Positions 7,915-16,584 of a stretch of 64,000 bases of DNA are shown here, in pieces. This DNA is from an uncultured Eubacteriales bacterium (GTDB lineage: Bacteria > Bacillota > Clostridia > Oscillospirales > CAG-272), in contig CAKSZH010000003.1 of the NCBI GenBank assembly GCA_934525675.1, forward strand, positions 131,077-195,076, written 5' to 3'. A program made the translations under genes and the position numbers. The notes under the pieces were generated by a model, which was not told the DNA's origin, searched no databases, and saw only the letters and a program-made list of their open reading frames with translations. Within the stretch, counting starts at the first letter, position 1; every line of letters starts with the position of its first letter.

Positions 7915-9135
7915 TTATTTGCTGACGACCTTTTTGAAGTTCTTCTTACCCTTGCGGATGAGCTTGCCGTCCTTCAGATCGTCCGGCGTGTAAACCGTGC
8001 GGACATCGGTGACCTTTTCGTCATCCACCGTCACGCCGCCCTGCTGGATGGCGGTTCTGCCCTCCGATTTGGACTTGACCATGCCGCACTTTACGAGAAT
8101 GCCGGGCAGATCAATGGTGCCGTTCATGAAATCGTCGGCGGTCAGTTCGATGATGGGAGCCTCTGCGTCGGAGCCGCTTCCGAAGAGTGCGCGCGCCTGC
8201 GCCTGCGCCTTTGCCGCTTCCTCTTCGCCGTGTACCAGCTTGGTCAATTCGAACGCAAGGATCTCCTTTGCCTCGTTGAGCTTTGCATCCTTCCAGTCCT
8301 TCATTTCTTCGATCTGTTCGATCGGGAGGAAGGTCAGCATCCGGATGCACTTCATGACGTCCGCGTCACCGACGTTGCGCCAGTACTGGTAAAATTCGTA
8401 GGGGCTGGTCTTGTTCGGGTCGAGCCACACTGCGTTGCCGGCAGTCTTGCCCATCTTCTTGCCCTGCGAGTCGGTGAGCAGGGTAATGGTCATTGCATGC
8501 GCGTCCTTGCCGAGCTTGCGGCGGATCAGCTCGGTGCCGCCGAGCATATTCGACCACTGGTCGTCACCACCGAACTGCATATTGCAGCCGTAGTGCTGGA
8601 ACAGGTAGTAGAAGTCATAGGACTGCATGATCATATAATTGAACTCGAGGAAGGAAAGTCCCTTTTCCATTCTCTGTTTGTAGCACTCGGCTCTGAGCAT
8701 ATTGTTGACAGAGAAGCAGGCGCCGACCTCCCGGAGCAGGTCGATGTAGTTGAGGTTCATCAGCCAGTCCGCATTGTTGACCATGATCGCCTTGCCGGGG
8801 CCGAAGTCGATGAATCTCTCCATCTGGCGCTTGAAGCACTCCGCGTTATGGTTGATGTCCTCGCGCGTCAGCATCTTGCGCATATCGGTTCTGCCGGACG
8901 GGTCGCCGATCATGGTGGTGCCGCCGCCGATGAGAGCGACCGGCTTGTTGCCCGCCATCTGCAAACGCTTCATCAGGGTGAGTGCCATGAAATGTCCTGC
9001 CGTCAGGCTGTCGGCAGTGCAGTCAAAGCCGATGTAGAAAGTGGCTTTGCCGTTGTTGATCATTTCTTTGATTTCCGACTCGTTTGTGACCTGCGCGATC
9101 AGTCCGCGGGCAACGAGCTCGTCATAGATCGTCAT
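7915..9135 (-). CDS. tyrS: Tyrosyl-tRNA synthetase
   Basis: A 406-residue class Ic aminoacyl-tRNA synthetase that charges tRNA-Tyr. It has the Rossmann catalytic core (about 1-250) with FGGDDQWSN, the KMSKS-type loop GKKMGKT, an alpha-helical anticodon-binding part and a C-terminal S4 domain (about 340-406). I start it at MTIYDELVARG, which has AGGAGAAG just upstream; the frame is open further 5' but that part has no conservation. Oddity: the HIGH motif reads SLTAGHF, so the first histidine (His45 in the Geobacillus enzyme, same numbering here) is threonine, while Thr40 and His48 are kept. No T-box leader precedes it; the 5' UTR is about 30 bases. Confidence 0.95.
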   Translation of the reverse strand: MTIYDELVARGLIAQVTNESEIKEMINNGKATFYIGFDCTADSLTAGHFMALTLMKRLQMAGNKPVALIGGGTTMIGDPSGRTDMRKMLTREDINHNAECFKRQMERFIDFGPGKAIMVNNADWLMNLNYIDLLREVGACFSVNNMLRAECYKQRMEKGLSFLEFNYMIMQSYDFYYLFQHYGCNMQFGGDDQWSNMLGGTELIRRKLGKDAHAMTITLLTDSQGKKMGKTAGNAVWLDPNKTSPYEFYQYWRNVGDADVMKCIRMLTFLPIEQIEEMKDWKDAKLNEAKEILAFELTKLVHGEEEAAKAQAQARALFGSGSDAEAPIIELTADDFMNGTIDLPGILVKCGMVKSKSEGRTAIQQGGVTVDDEKVTDVRTVYTPDDLKDGKLIRKGKKNFKKVVSK

Positions 9136-9172
9136 CGATTTACTTCTCCTTAGTATGTGAGGAATTAAAAAC

Positions 9173-9201
9173 AGTATACCCCAAAGTCCCCGGTTTGTCA
9201 A
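9173..9201 (-). promoter_or_regulatory. tyrS promoter
   Basis: Minus-strand TTGACA (9196-9201), 17 bases, TATACT (9173-9178). It is divergent from the topB promoter 41 bases away. Confidence 0.85.
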
Positions 9202-9241
9202 GGCGGAGAGGGATTTTCTTCCCCGAAAAGCCCCTTCGGGA

Positions 9242-9270
9242 TTGACACGGGACGGATTTCTGTGTAAAAT
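9242..9270 (+). promoter_or_regulatory. topB promoter
   Basis: TTGACA at 9242-9247, 17 bases, TAAAAT at 9265-9270. The ribosome binding site AAAGGAGG follows, then ATG 9302. Confidence 0.8.
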
Positions 9271-9301
9271 AAAGGGTACAGCGAAGAAAAGGAGGCGTGC
9301 C

Positions 9302-11608
9302 ATGATTCTCATCATTGCGGAAAAGCCGTCGCTCGGCAGAAACATTGCGGCGGGAATCGCACACAAGAGCGGAAACGCCCCCCAGACCAAGCGAAATGGA
9401 TATATCGAAGCAGGGAATTATCTTGTTTCATGGGCGTTCGGGCACCTGTTTTCGCTTGCGGATATCGAAGAATATTCCGGGGAGAAACCGGCGGCGGGCG
9501 AGAAAAGGCGCTGGACACTGGAAGGACTCCCCTGTTTTCCGGAACAATTCCGGTTTGAAATACGTCATGACAGAGGAGAGGGCGTGGATCCCGGCGTGGC
9601 GCGGCAGGTCGAGGTACTGCGGACGCTCATGAACCGTCCCGACGTCGATACCGTGGTCAACGCGGGTGACGCGGACCGGGAAGGTGAGATCATCGTCCGT
9701 TTGTGTGTCAGTCATCTGCTCCTGCCGGAAAACCGGCCCGGGAAACGCCTTGCCCGCCTCTGGCTCCCCGACCAGACTCCGGAGACCGTCGCGGCGGCAC
9801 TGGAGGAACTCAAGGATGAGACCGAATACGACCACCTTGCCGACGAGGGCTTTGCGAGAACCTACATTGACTGGCTTTACGGCGTCAACCTGACCCGCTA
9901 CGCAACGGTCCGGACGGGAGCGTTTCTCCGTGTCGGACGCGTGATCGTGCCGATCGTGCAGGCAATCTATGACCGCGACATGGCAATCCGCAATTTTGTG
10001 CCGGGCAAGTATTTTGCCGTGTCCAGCAAGGAGAAAACCGGGGACGAGGAGATCGAACTGACCTCCAAGGCAAGATTCGACGAGAACCGTCAGGGAGAGG
10101 CGGAAGCACTCTGCCGGAAGTATAACGAAGCGGACGCGGTCGTCACCAAGGTCACAAGAAAAAAAGACCGTCTCAATCCCGGCAAGCTCTATTCACTCTC
10201 CAAGCTGCAGAGCGTGCTCGGCAAGAAGTATAAAATGACCCCCGCCGATTCGCTTGCCATCGTGCAGAAGCTGTACGAAGAGGGCTACCTGACCTACCCG
10301 CGTACCAACTCGGAATACCTTGCGACAGCCGAAAAGGACAAGATGAAGCAGATTCTTGCAAACATCAGAAAGATCGGCTATCCGGTCGCCTTCAAGGATT
10401 CCAAAAACATATTTGACGATTCCAAGATCGAGGCGCACTCGGCGATCACGCCGACCTATAAGGTACCCGCGAAAAGCCAGCTTTCCGACAGAGAAATGCA
10501 GGTTTATTCGACCGTTTTCCGGCGGTTTGTTGCGGTATTCTGTGCCGAGGAATGCGTGGCGGAGAAGACCGAGATCACCGTGAACGTCGGCGGTTATGAG
10601 GATTTTGTCCTCAAAGGCACCGTGATTCTCGAGCCGGGCTGGACCAAGTACGACGACCGGACCGGCAAGGACAGATTTCTGCCGAAACTGGAGAAGGGCG
10701 ACCTTGTCAATCACAATTTCCGCCCGATTGCCAAGGAAACGACCCCGCCGAAGCATTACAACGGCGAAACGCTGCTTGGGTATCTCAAAAATCCCTTCCG
10801 CGAGGACAAGAATCTGGATGCGGACGCGCTCTCCGACGCGATGGATGCGCTCGGTGTGGATGACGCGGCGGAGTACAAGGCAATCTTTGACGGCGTGGAG
10901 CTGGGAACCGAAGCGACCCGCGCGGGCATCATCGAAAACGCCTGCCGGAGTAAATACATCCAACTGAAAAACGACGTTTACACCATTCTTCCCGACGGAG
11001 AATTTCTCATCGAATCGCTTGCCCGCCTGCATATCGTGATGGACAAATACAAGACCAGCAACATGGGCAGAGCGCTCAAACGCGTGTATCGCGGGGAAAT
11101 GGCGATCGGGGAAAGCGTCCGTCTCGCCGAGGACGAGATTTCCGAAGTGTTCGCCGGCGCCCCCGGTGAAAACGGGGAAGACAGCGATATCGGAAACTTT
11201 CTCGATCCCGTCGGTACCTGCCCGCTCTGCGGGAAAGAGGTCGTGAGGGGACGCTACAATTACGGCTGTGCCGGTTATAAGGACGGGTGCAGATTCCGTA
11301 TCCCGCTTTCGCTTTGCGGGAAGACCATCCCGCTCTCCGCTGCCCGCGCCCTGCTGACGGACGGGAAGACCGCACCCATGACCGGGTTCTGGTCGAAGAA
11401 AAAAAACAAACCCTTTGACGCGTCACTGAAGCTGGAGGACGGACAGGTCGTGTTTTCCTTTGACAACTTGCCGCGGGGCGGAACCGGGGACGGCACCGCC
11501 GGCTCCGAGCTGCGGGAAAGACCCGCGGGGTATATGACCTACGACCCGTCGCTCGGCATTCCGCCCGACGCGCCGCTTCCCGAACCGCCGCCTCCGCGTG
11601 TCCGCTGA
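9302..11608 (+). CDS. topB: DNA topoisomerase III
   Basis: A 768-residue type IA topoisomerase that cuts one DNA strand through a 5'-phosphotyrosine to relax or decatenate DNA. The TOPRIM domain starts with LIIAEKPSLGRNIA and has the metal motif NAGDADREGE (120-129). The catalytic tyrosine is Tyr332 in GYLTYPRTNS. The C-terminus has a CPLCG...C zinc-ribbon-like stretch (about 640-670) and the TopB carboxy-terminal repeat ending FSFDN. I chose ATG 9302 because MILIIAEKPS is the family N-terminus and AAAGGAGG sits 7 bases before it. The next gene starts 68 bases after the stop, so the two may share a transcript. Confidence 0.95.
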   Translation: MILIIAEKPSLGRNIAAGIAHKSGNAPQTKRNGYIEAGNYLVSWAFGHLFSLADIEEYSGEKPAAGEKRRWTLEGLPCFPEQFRFEIRHDRGEGVDPGVARQVEVLRTLMNRPDVDTVVNAGDADREGEIIVRLCVSHLLLPENRPGKRLARLWLPDQTPETVAAALEELKDETEYDHLADEGFARTYIDWLYGVNLTRYATVRTGAFLRVGRVIVPIVQAIYDRDMAIRNFVPGKYFAVSSKEKTGDEEIELTSKARFDENRQGEAEALCRKYNEADAVVTKVTRKKDRLNPGKLYSLSKLQSVLGKKYKMTPADSLAIVQKLYEEGYLTYPRTNSEYLATAEKDKMKQILANIRKIGYPVAFKDSKNIFDDSKIEAHSAITPTYKVPAKSQLSDREMQVYSTVFRRFVAVFCAEECVAEKTEITVNVGGYEDFVLKGTVILEPGWTKYDDRTGKDRFLPKLEKGDLVNHNFRPIAKETTPPKHYNGETLLGYLKNPFREDKNLDADALSDAMDALGVDDAAEYKAIFDGVELGTEATRAGIIENACRSKYIQLKNDVYTILPDGEFLIESLARLHIVMDKYKTSNMGRALKRVYRGEMAIGESVRLAEDEISEVFAGAPGENGEDSDIGNFLDPVGTCPLCGKEVVRGRYNYGCAGYKDGCRFRIPLSLCGKTIPLSAARALLTDGKTAPMTGFWSKKKNKPFDASLKLEDGQVVFSFDNLPRGGTGDGTAGSELRERPAGYMTYDPSLGIPPDAPLPEPPPPRVR

Positions 11609-11676
11609 TGACACCTGAATCCCGGACAATTCCGATAAAATGTTACGATAAAAAACAAGAGAAAAGAGGATCCCCG

Positions 11677-13359
11677 ATGAAAGTATCTGAAATTCCGTAT
11701 CGCCGCTATACCATTGAAGAGGGAAGACGAGACTTTGACGCCTTCCGCACAGCGGTGCAGAGCGCCGCTTCCGTGGAGGATATGCTCCGTGCACATGATC
11801 TTTATCAGAACATGAGGACTGAGTACGAGACTGCGGCTTGTTTGGTAAACTGCCGTTTCACCTGCAACACCAAGGATCCCTTCTATCAGGAGGAGGTCTC
11901 CTATTATGATGAGGTTGAGCCTTTGTTCTCCGCCCTTGAGGTGGAGTATGCCGATCTCATGCTGTCCTCGCCGTACCGCGCGGAGATGGAAAAGCACCTG
12001 AATCCCCGCATCTTCCGCAAGATGGAAATCAGCAAAAAAGCGTTTGACCCCATCGTGACCGAGGACTGCCAGGAGGAAAACGCCGTTGTGACCGAATACT
12101 CCAAGTTCATGTCCGAGATGGTCTTCATCTATGACGGTGAGGAAATGCCGCTTTCCGTCCTGCGCGGCAAGCTGGAGGACAGCGACCGCGAGGTGCGCCG
12201 CCGCGCCGCAGAGGCGATCGGCGAGGGGCTCGGCAAGAACCGCGAAAAGCTGGACGACATTTACGACCGCCTCGTGAAGATCCGCGACCGCATTGCCAAG
12301 AAAATGGGTTACCGCAACTTTGTGGAGCTCGGCTACTACCGCATGGGACGCATGGATTACGATGCCGATATGGTGCGTCGCTTCCGCGATAACGTGGCGC
12401 GCGATCTGGTGCCCGCCGTGAAGAAGCTCAAGCGGGAGATCGCGGACGAACTCGGTATCGGACAGATGATGTTCTATGACAACGATGTTTACGGCAAGGG
12501 CGAAACCCCGCGTCCCCACGTCGGCACCGAACAGCTTTTTGAAGAAGCCCAGAAGATGTACGACGAAATGGACCCGGATGTCGGCGCGTTCATGCGTTCC
12601 ATGCGCGAAGCGGAGGCGTTTGACGTGGAGCCGCGCGACGGCAAATGGGGCGGCGGATACTGTGAGGGCTTCCGCAAATACAAGCAGCCTTTCATTCTTG
12701 CGAATTTTAACGGTTCCTGCGGGGATGTGGATGTCATCACCCACGAGTTCGGTCACGCCTATGCCGGCTACTGTATGTATCACGGCGGCGACGCGGAGCT
12801 GGATGTCGGCGGCATGGAAACGGCGGAATGTCACTCCATGAGCATGGAATTCTTCTGTTGGAAGGGCACCGAACGCTTCTTCGGCGCCGATGCGGACAAA
12901 TACCGCAAGAAACATCTGCTCGACGCATTTTCCTTTATCCCTTACGGCGTGATCGTGGACGAATTCCAGGAAATTGTCTACGAACACCCCGAATATACCC
13001 CCGCCGAGCGGGATGCCGTGTACCTTGCACTTGAGAAGAAATACCGCCCGTACCTCTCCTTTGAGGGGATCCCTTATCTGGAGCTCGGTACGAGGTGGCA
13101 GTATCAGATGCACATCTATGAAACCCCGTTCTACTACATTGACTACTGTCTGGCACAGACGGTCGCAATCGGCTTCCTGATCGAATCGCGCAAGGACTGG
13201 AAGGGCGCGTTTGACCGTTACCTGCGTTTCCTGCGTGCCGGCGGACAGAAAGCCTTCCCCGAGCTCGTGAGAGAGGCGGGGCTGCCTTCTCCGTTTACCG
13301 ACGGCGCTCTCGCGGAAATGGCACAAAAGGTCGTCGGGATCGCGGAATCCCTCGGCTGA
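11677..13359 (+). CDS. M3-family oligoendopeptidase
   Basis: A 560-residue cytoplasmic zinc metallopeptidase of the M3 oligopeptidase family that degrades short peptides. The zinc site HEFGH is at 356-360 and the third ligand is probably the Glu in METAECHSM (about 384); the substrate-loop residues Tyr/His occur near 510-530 (YETPFYYIDY). An N-terminal helical region of about 180 residues matches the family. ATG 11677 follows AAAGAGGA. It is a paralogue of pepF at 34885-36693 but only distantly similar, belonging to the shorter M3 subtype common in Clostridia. Confidence 0.93.
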   Translation: MKVSEIPYRRYTIEEGRRDFDAFRTAVQSAASVEDMLRAHDLYQNMRTEYETAACLVNCRFTCNTKDPFYQEEVSYYDEVEPLFSALEVEYADLMLSSPYRAEMEKHLNPRIFRKMEISKKAFDPIVTEDCQEENAVVTEYSKFMSEMVFIYDGEEMPLSVLRGKLEDSDREVRRRAAEAIGEGLGKNREKLDDIYDRLVKIRDRIAKKMGYRNFVELGYYRMGRMDYDADMVRRFRDNVARDLVPAVKKLKREIADELGIGQMMFYDNDVYGKGETPRPHVGTEQLFEEAQKMYDEMDPDVGAFMRSMREAEAFDVEPRDGKWGGGYCEGFRKYKQPFILANFNGSCGDVDVITHEFGHAYAGYCMYHGGDAELDVGGMETAECHSMSMEFFCWKGTERFFGADADKYRKKHLLDAFSFIPYGVIVDEFQEIVYEHPEYTPAERDAVYLALEKKYRPYLSFEGIPYLELGTRWQYQMHIYETPFYYIDYCLAQTVAIGFLIESRKDWKGAFDRYLRFLRAGGQKAFPELVREAGLPSPFTDGALAEMAQKVVGIAESLG

Positions 13360-13421
13360 TCCGGAAGCAACCGTTTGCCGAATGCCCCGGCCCGCGCCGG
13401 GAGACAAAGAAAGGAATGCCC

Positions 13422-15029
13422 ATGAAATTACCGATGAGACCCAATCGACCCGCGTCAGGCAGGCGAAGCGGATACCGACCGCTCGCCGCGCTCTGCGCAC
13501 TGTTTCTCCTTGCCGGCTCTCTTACCGTGCTTTTTGCGGGATGCGCGAAGAAGCCGAACGCTAAATCCGAAGCGCTGAAGTCCGAACACTTCACCGTGAA
13601 CCGCGACGCATTCTCCTTCTTCTACACCGAGTCATACTATACGTTTTACAGCGAACACTCTTCCGATCTGCAGTACCTGTTCGACGAAAAGAAACCTCTT
13701 GACGAACAGAAATATTCCGACAGTTCCGCCGAGCAGATTCTCGGCAAGTCCTATGACGGAACGTGGCAGGAGTATTTCACGGATGAGGGCATTGATCTTG
13801 CCCGCCAGGTGCTCCGTTACTGCGAGGCGGCGCTCGCGGAGGGCATGGATTTCATCGCGGAAGACGACAGCGCCGCGGACAAACTGGAAAGCGATCTGCG
13901 CGATCGGGCGAAGAGTAAGAACCAGTCGCTCGACGAGTATATCAGGAGCCTGTACGGCTCCTATGCGACGCTTGACGGAATGAAATACGCAAGTAAACTG
14001 ACCAATTTCGCGGGACGTTATGTCACGCTGGTAAACGCCAGAATGGCGCAGAACATCACCGACGACATGGTCGGGGAGTATTACGCCGACCATTCCGGTA
14101 CCTATGAGACGTCGGATTATTACCGGTACACCCTTGTGACCCAAAAGACCGGGGACAAAGAAAAGGATGAGGCGGAAATCGGCAAGATGGCGGATACCGC
14201 CAACCGCCTCAAAGCGGCAAAGAACGAAGAGGATTTCGTTGCAATGATCCGTTCCGAGCTGGAGGCGGATGCAATGGAGGCGGCGCGGGAAGAATACTAC
14301 GATACGTTCCGTCAGGCACTGTCCGCCACCTATTCCGGGGACGAACTGGAAGAGGAGATCAACAAGCGGATTGCCAGTATCGTGGACAGTCTTCTGTCGC
14401 AGGCGATCAATTCCATCACGGAAACGGACGTCACCTTTGACGACGCTTACCGACTGGGCGACAAGAACTTTACCGACTGGCTTTACAGCGGGAAGGCAAA
14501 GGCTGGGGAGATCCGTTCCATCGTCACCGAGGACGAAACGAATTACTACATCGTGCTGATCTGCCTGATTTCTCCGCCCGAAAAGGATGAGAAGGATCTT
14601 TACCGGGTAGGGCTCGTCGTGTTTGAGGATACGGAGGAGGGAAATGCATCCGCACTCTCGCTTGCGGACCGCCTTTTGGAGTCGTCTTCCGCTTCTCCCG
14701 AGATGCTCAAGCAGCTCGGAGATTCCCTGAATGCAAAGATCTCGGAGGTTGTCCCGACCTATTACGACGGGTATTATGCGGCAAGATACGGCTTGCAGCC
14801 CGCCGATGCGTGGCTTGCTTCCGCCAAGACCGGGGAGAGCGGGTCCATCCGCGCAACGGTGTCCGGTAATGTCTTTTACGTGGTGCTTTACAAAGGGGAA
14901 TTCGTCGGAAAGGGCTGGTATTTTTCCGCCCGCCGCGATCTGATTAACTCCCGCTGCAACGAATGGTACGCACTGCATGCGGATACGATTTCCGTGACGG
15001 TGAATGCCGGCGTCTGCGGAATTCATTGA
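13422..15029 (+). CDS. SurA/PrsA-like lipoprotein, putative foldase
   Basis: A 535-residue exported lipoprotein: basic N-terminus, hydrophobic stretch (about 23-43) and lipobox LFAGC (Cys near 45). The body is helical and resembles the N-terminal chaperone domain of SurA/PrsA. Two C-terminal segments look like tails of parvulin domains: FTDWLYSGKAKAGEIRSIV (about 350) and DAWLASAKTGESGSIRATV (about 465), each followed by a hydrophobic YYIVLI / VFYVVLY strand. No full parvulin core with its usual GG and FSxDPS motifs is evident, so isomerase activity is doubtful. ATG 13422 is preferred over 13416 because AAAGG is 7 bases before it. A good terminator follows. Confidence 0.75.
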   Translation: MKLPMRPNRPASGRRSGYRPLAALCALFLLAGSLTVLFAGCAKKPNAKSEALKSEHFTVNRDAFSFFYTESYYTFYSEHSSDLQYLFDEKKPLDEQKYSDSSAEQILGKSYDGTWQEYFTDEGIDLARQVLRYCEAALAEGMDFIAEDDSAADKLESDLRDRAKSKNQSLDEYIRSLYGSYATLDGMKYASKLTNFAGRYVTLVNARMAQNITDDMVGEYYADHSGTYETSDYYRYTLVTQKTGDKEKDEAEIGKMADTANRLKAAKNEEDFVAMIRSELEADAMEAAREEYYDTFRQALSATYSGDELEEEINKRIASIVDSLLSQAINSITETDVTFDDAYRLGDKNFTDWLYSGKAKAGEIRSIVTEDETNYYIVLICLISPPEKDEKDLYRVGLVVFEDTEEGNASALSLADRLLESSSASPEMLKQLGDSLNAKISEVVPTYYDGYYAARYGLQPADAWLASAKTGESGSIRATVSGNVFYVVLYKGEFVGKGWYFSARRDLINSRCNEWYALHADTISVTVNAGVCGIH

Positions 15030-15048
15030 CGGCAACCGCCGCTCCGGG

Positions 15049-15085
15049 GACTGCCGGAAGCGTAGTGCTCCCGGCAGTCTTTTTG
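15049..15085 (+). terminator. Rho-independent terminator
   Basis: GACTGCCGG / CCGGCAGTC stem with a 13-base loop, followed by TTTTTG. It separates the lipoprotein gene from cdaA. Confidence 0.88.
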
Positions 15086-15118
15086 CTTGTGAATTTTCTG
15101 TGAACACTCGAAAACCTC

Positions 15119-15147
15119 TTCCCATATTCTTTGAAATGTATTATAAT
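15119..15147 (+). promoter_or_regulatory. Probable cdaA promoter
   Basis: A consensus TATAAT at 15142-15147 with a poor -35 (TTCCCA) 17 bases upstream. The distance to ATG 15186 fits. Confidence 0.55.
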
Positions 15148-15185
15148 ATTTGTACTGAATCATAAGTGAAGAAAGGCGGACGGCG

Positions 15186-16175
15186 ATGGAACAGTTTTTG
15201 GCAATTTTTAACGCGACCTCCCTGTCGGATGTATTCTATCGGTTTATCGTTGCACCGTTCCAGTCGCAGAGCTTCGGGTACAACGATGTGCTCGATATTC
15301 TGGTTCTGGCGGTATTTCTGTTTTACGGATACAAGTTTATCCGCGACCGCCGCGCCGGAAAGCTGATTATAGGACTGGCGTTCCTTTCCGCTATGTTCTT
15401 TTTCAGTTACATCCTTCGGCTTGAGACCGTCAACTACATCTTCCAGAACTTCTATCAGGTCGGCGTGCTGGCGATCGTTATCATGTTCCAGCCGGAGCTT
15501 CGCGACGCGCTGGAGCAGGTAGGCAACACTCCGTCCAACTTCAAAAATTTCGGACAGAGCAAGTCGTCCGGCGAATTTGAAAAAGCGATTTCCGAGATCT
15601 GCGAGGCGGCAACGGAGATGTCCGCGACCAAGACGGGCGCGCTCATTGCCATTGAGCGGGGAACCAAGCTCGGCGATTTCATCAAATCCGGTCAGGAGAT
15701 TGACGCGAAGATCTCCTCCAAGCTGCTCAGAAACCTGTTTTTCAACAAATCTCCGCTCCACGACGGCGCCGTGGTCATCCGCGGGCTGCGCGTCAGCTAC
15801 GCAGGCTGTATTCTTCCCGTGTCCAAGCGGGATTCCATGTTCGTCAACATGGGCACGCGGCACCGTTCCGCGGTCGGTCTGACCGAGGTCAGCGATGCGG
15901 TGGTGATCGTTGTGTCCGAGGAGACCGGAACCATTTCCATCGCCTGCAACGGGATGCTCAAACGCTTTGAGAATCCCAGCCATTTCCGTGCGGCGCTGTT
16001 TCAGCAGCTGACCGGTAACCCCGGAGACGATTTTGTGGTCAATGCGGATAAGCCGGCGGTTCCTCCGGAGTTGCCGGAGACCATGCCGGAACGGACCCGC
16101 AGTTCGGACGGCGGGGCAAATGTGACACAAAACGAAAACGAGACGGGAGGTACGAAAGATGGCAAAGCAGAGTAA
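15186..16175 (+). CDS. cdaA: Diadenylate cyclase CdaA
   Basis: A 329-residue membrane-bound enzyme that makes c-di-AMP from two ATP. Three hydrophobic segments occupy about residues 10-110, followed by the DisA_N (DAC) domain with the catalytic DGA motif at 193-195 and the ATP-binding RHR at 225-227 (GTRHRSAVGL). A 50-residue polar, poorly conserved tail follows. c-di-AMP in Bacillota controls potassium and osmolyte transport and wall homeostasis. Its stop overlaps the start of the CdaR gene by 17 bases, the usual cdaA-cdaR pairing. The glmM gene that often follows is absent here; a FAD-dependent oxidoreductase takes that place. Confidence 0.95.
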   Translation: MEQFLAIFNATSLSDVFYRFIVAPFQSQSFGYNDVLDILVLAVFLFYGYKFIRDRRAGKLIIGLAFLSAMFFFSYILRLETVNYIFQNFYQVGVLAIVIMFQPELRDALEQVGNTPSNFKNFGQSKSSGEFEKAISEICEAATEMSATKTGALIAIERGTKLGDFIKSGQEIDAKISSKLLRNLFFNKSPLHDGAVVIRGLRVSYAGCILPVSKRDSMFVNMGTRHRSAVGLTEVSDAVVIVVSEETGTISIACNGMLKRFENPSHFRAALFQQLTGNPGDDFVVNADKPAVPPELPETMPERTRSSDGGANVTQNENETGGTKDGKAE

Positions 16176-16584
16176 CCCGAATAAGCCGAAGAAGCAGTAC
16201 CACATCGTCGCGCGGATCGTGTGTCTCCTCCTTGCCGTTGTGATCTGGTTCGTTGTCGCCGGGGTCAAAGGGGACAACTACAAGCAGGAGATCGAAGGCG
16301 TCAAGGTGACGCTCGTCGGTGAGGATGTGCTTGTCAATTACGAGATCACTTCCTATGAGCGGACCATTACGGTTACCATCAAGGGCGACCACAGCAAGGT
16401 GATTGAAGTGTCGCCGGAGGATATTACGGTGACGGTGGACGTCAGCGCGATCAATTCGTCCGGTGTGGTCCGGGTGCCTGCCAACGTGCAGTTTTCGCCG
16501 AAACTGGAGGGCATCACCGCATATGGGGAATACACCGTGGAAATCCGTGTCAGCACGGTCAGGCACAACAACGTCGGATCATGA
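16159..16584 (+). CDS. YbbR-domain protein, CdaA regulator (CdaR-like)
   Basis: A 141-residue membrane-anchored protein: one N-terminal membrane helix (about 17-36) and then an extracytoplasmic stretch with a single YbbR-like beta domain. CdaR proteins bind and modulate CdaA. Full CdaR proteins carry three or four YbbR repeats; this one has about one, so it is a short form. It overlaps cdaA by 17 bases upstream and the FAD-dependent oxidoreductase by 4 bases (ATGA) downstream, so all three are translationally coupled. Confidence 0.85.
   Translation: MAKQSNPNKPKKQYHIVARIVCLLLAVVIWFVVAGVKGDNYKQEIEGVKVTLVGEDVLVNYEITSYERTITVTIKGDHSKVIEVSPEDITVTVDVSAINSSGVVRVPANVQFSPKLEGITAYGEYTVEIRVSTVRHNNVGS

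Noticed and set aside
9136..9172. T-box riboswitch before tyrS
   Set aside because: The untranslated leader is only about 30 bases, too short for a T-box.
9136..9390. N-terminal extension of TyrS by 85 residues
   Set aside because: It would run through both promoters and into topB; ATG 9135 has its own ribosome binding site and family N-terminus.
11539..13500. 653-codon open frame opposite the M3 peptidase
   Set aside because: Antisense shadow; the plus-strand gene has clear zinc motifs and a ribosome binding site.
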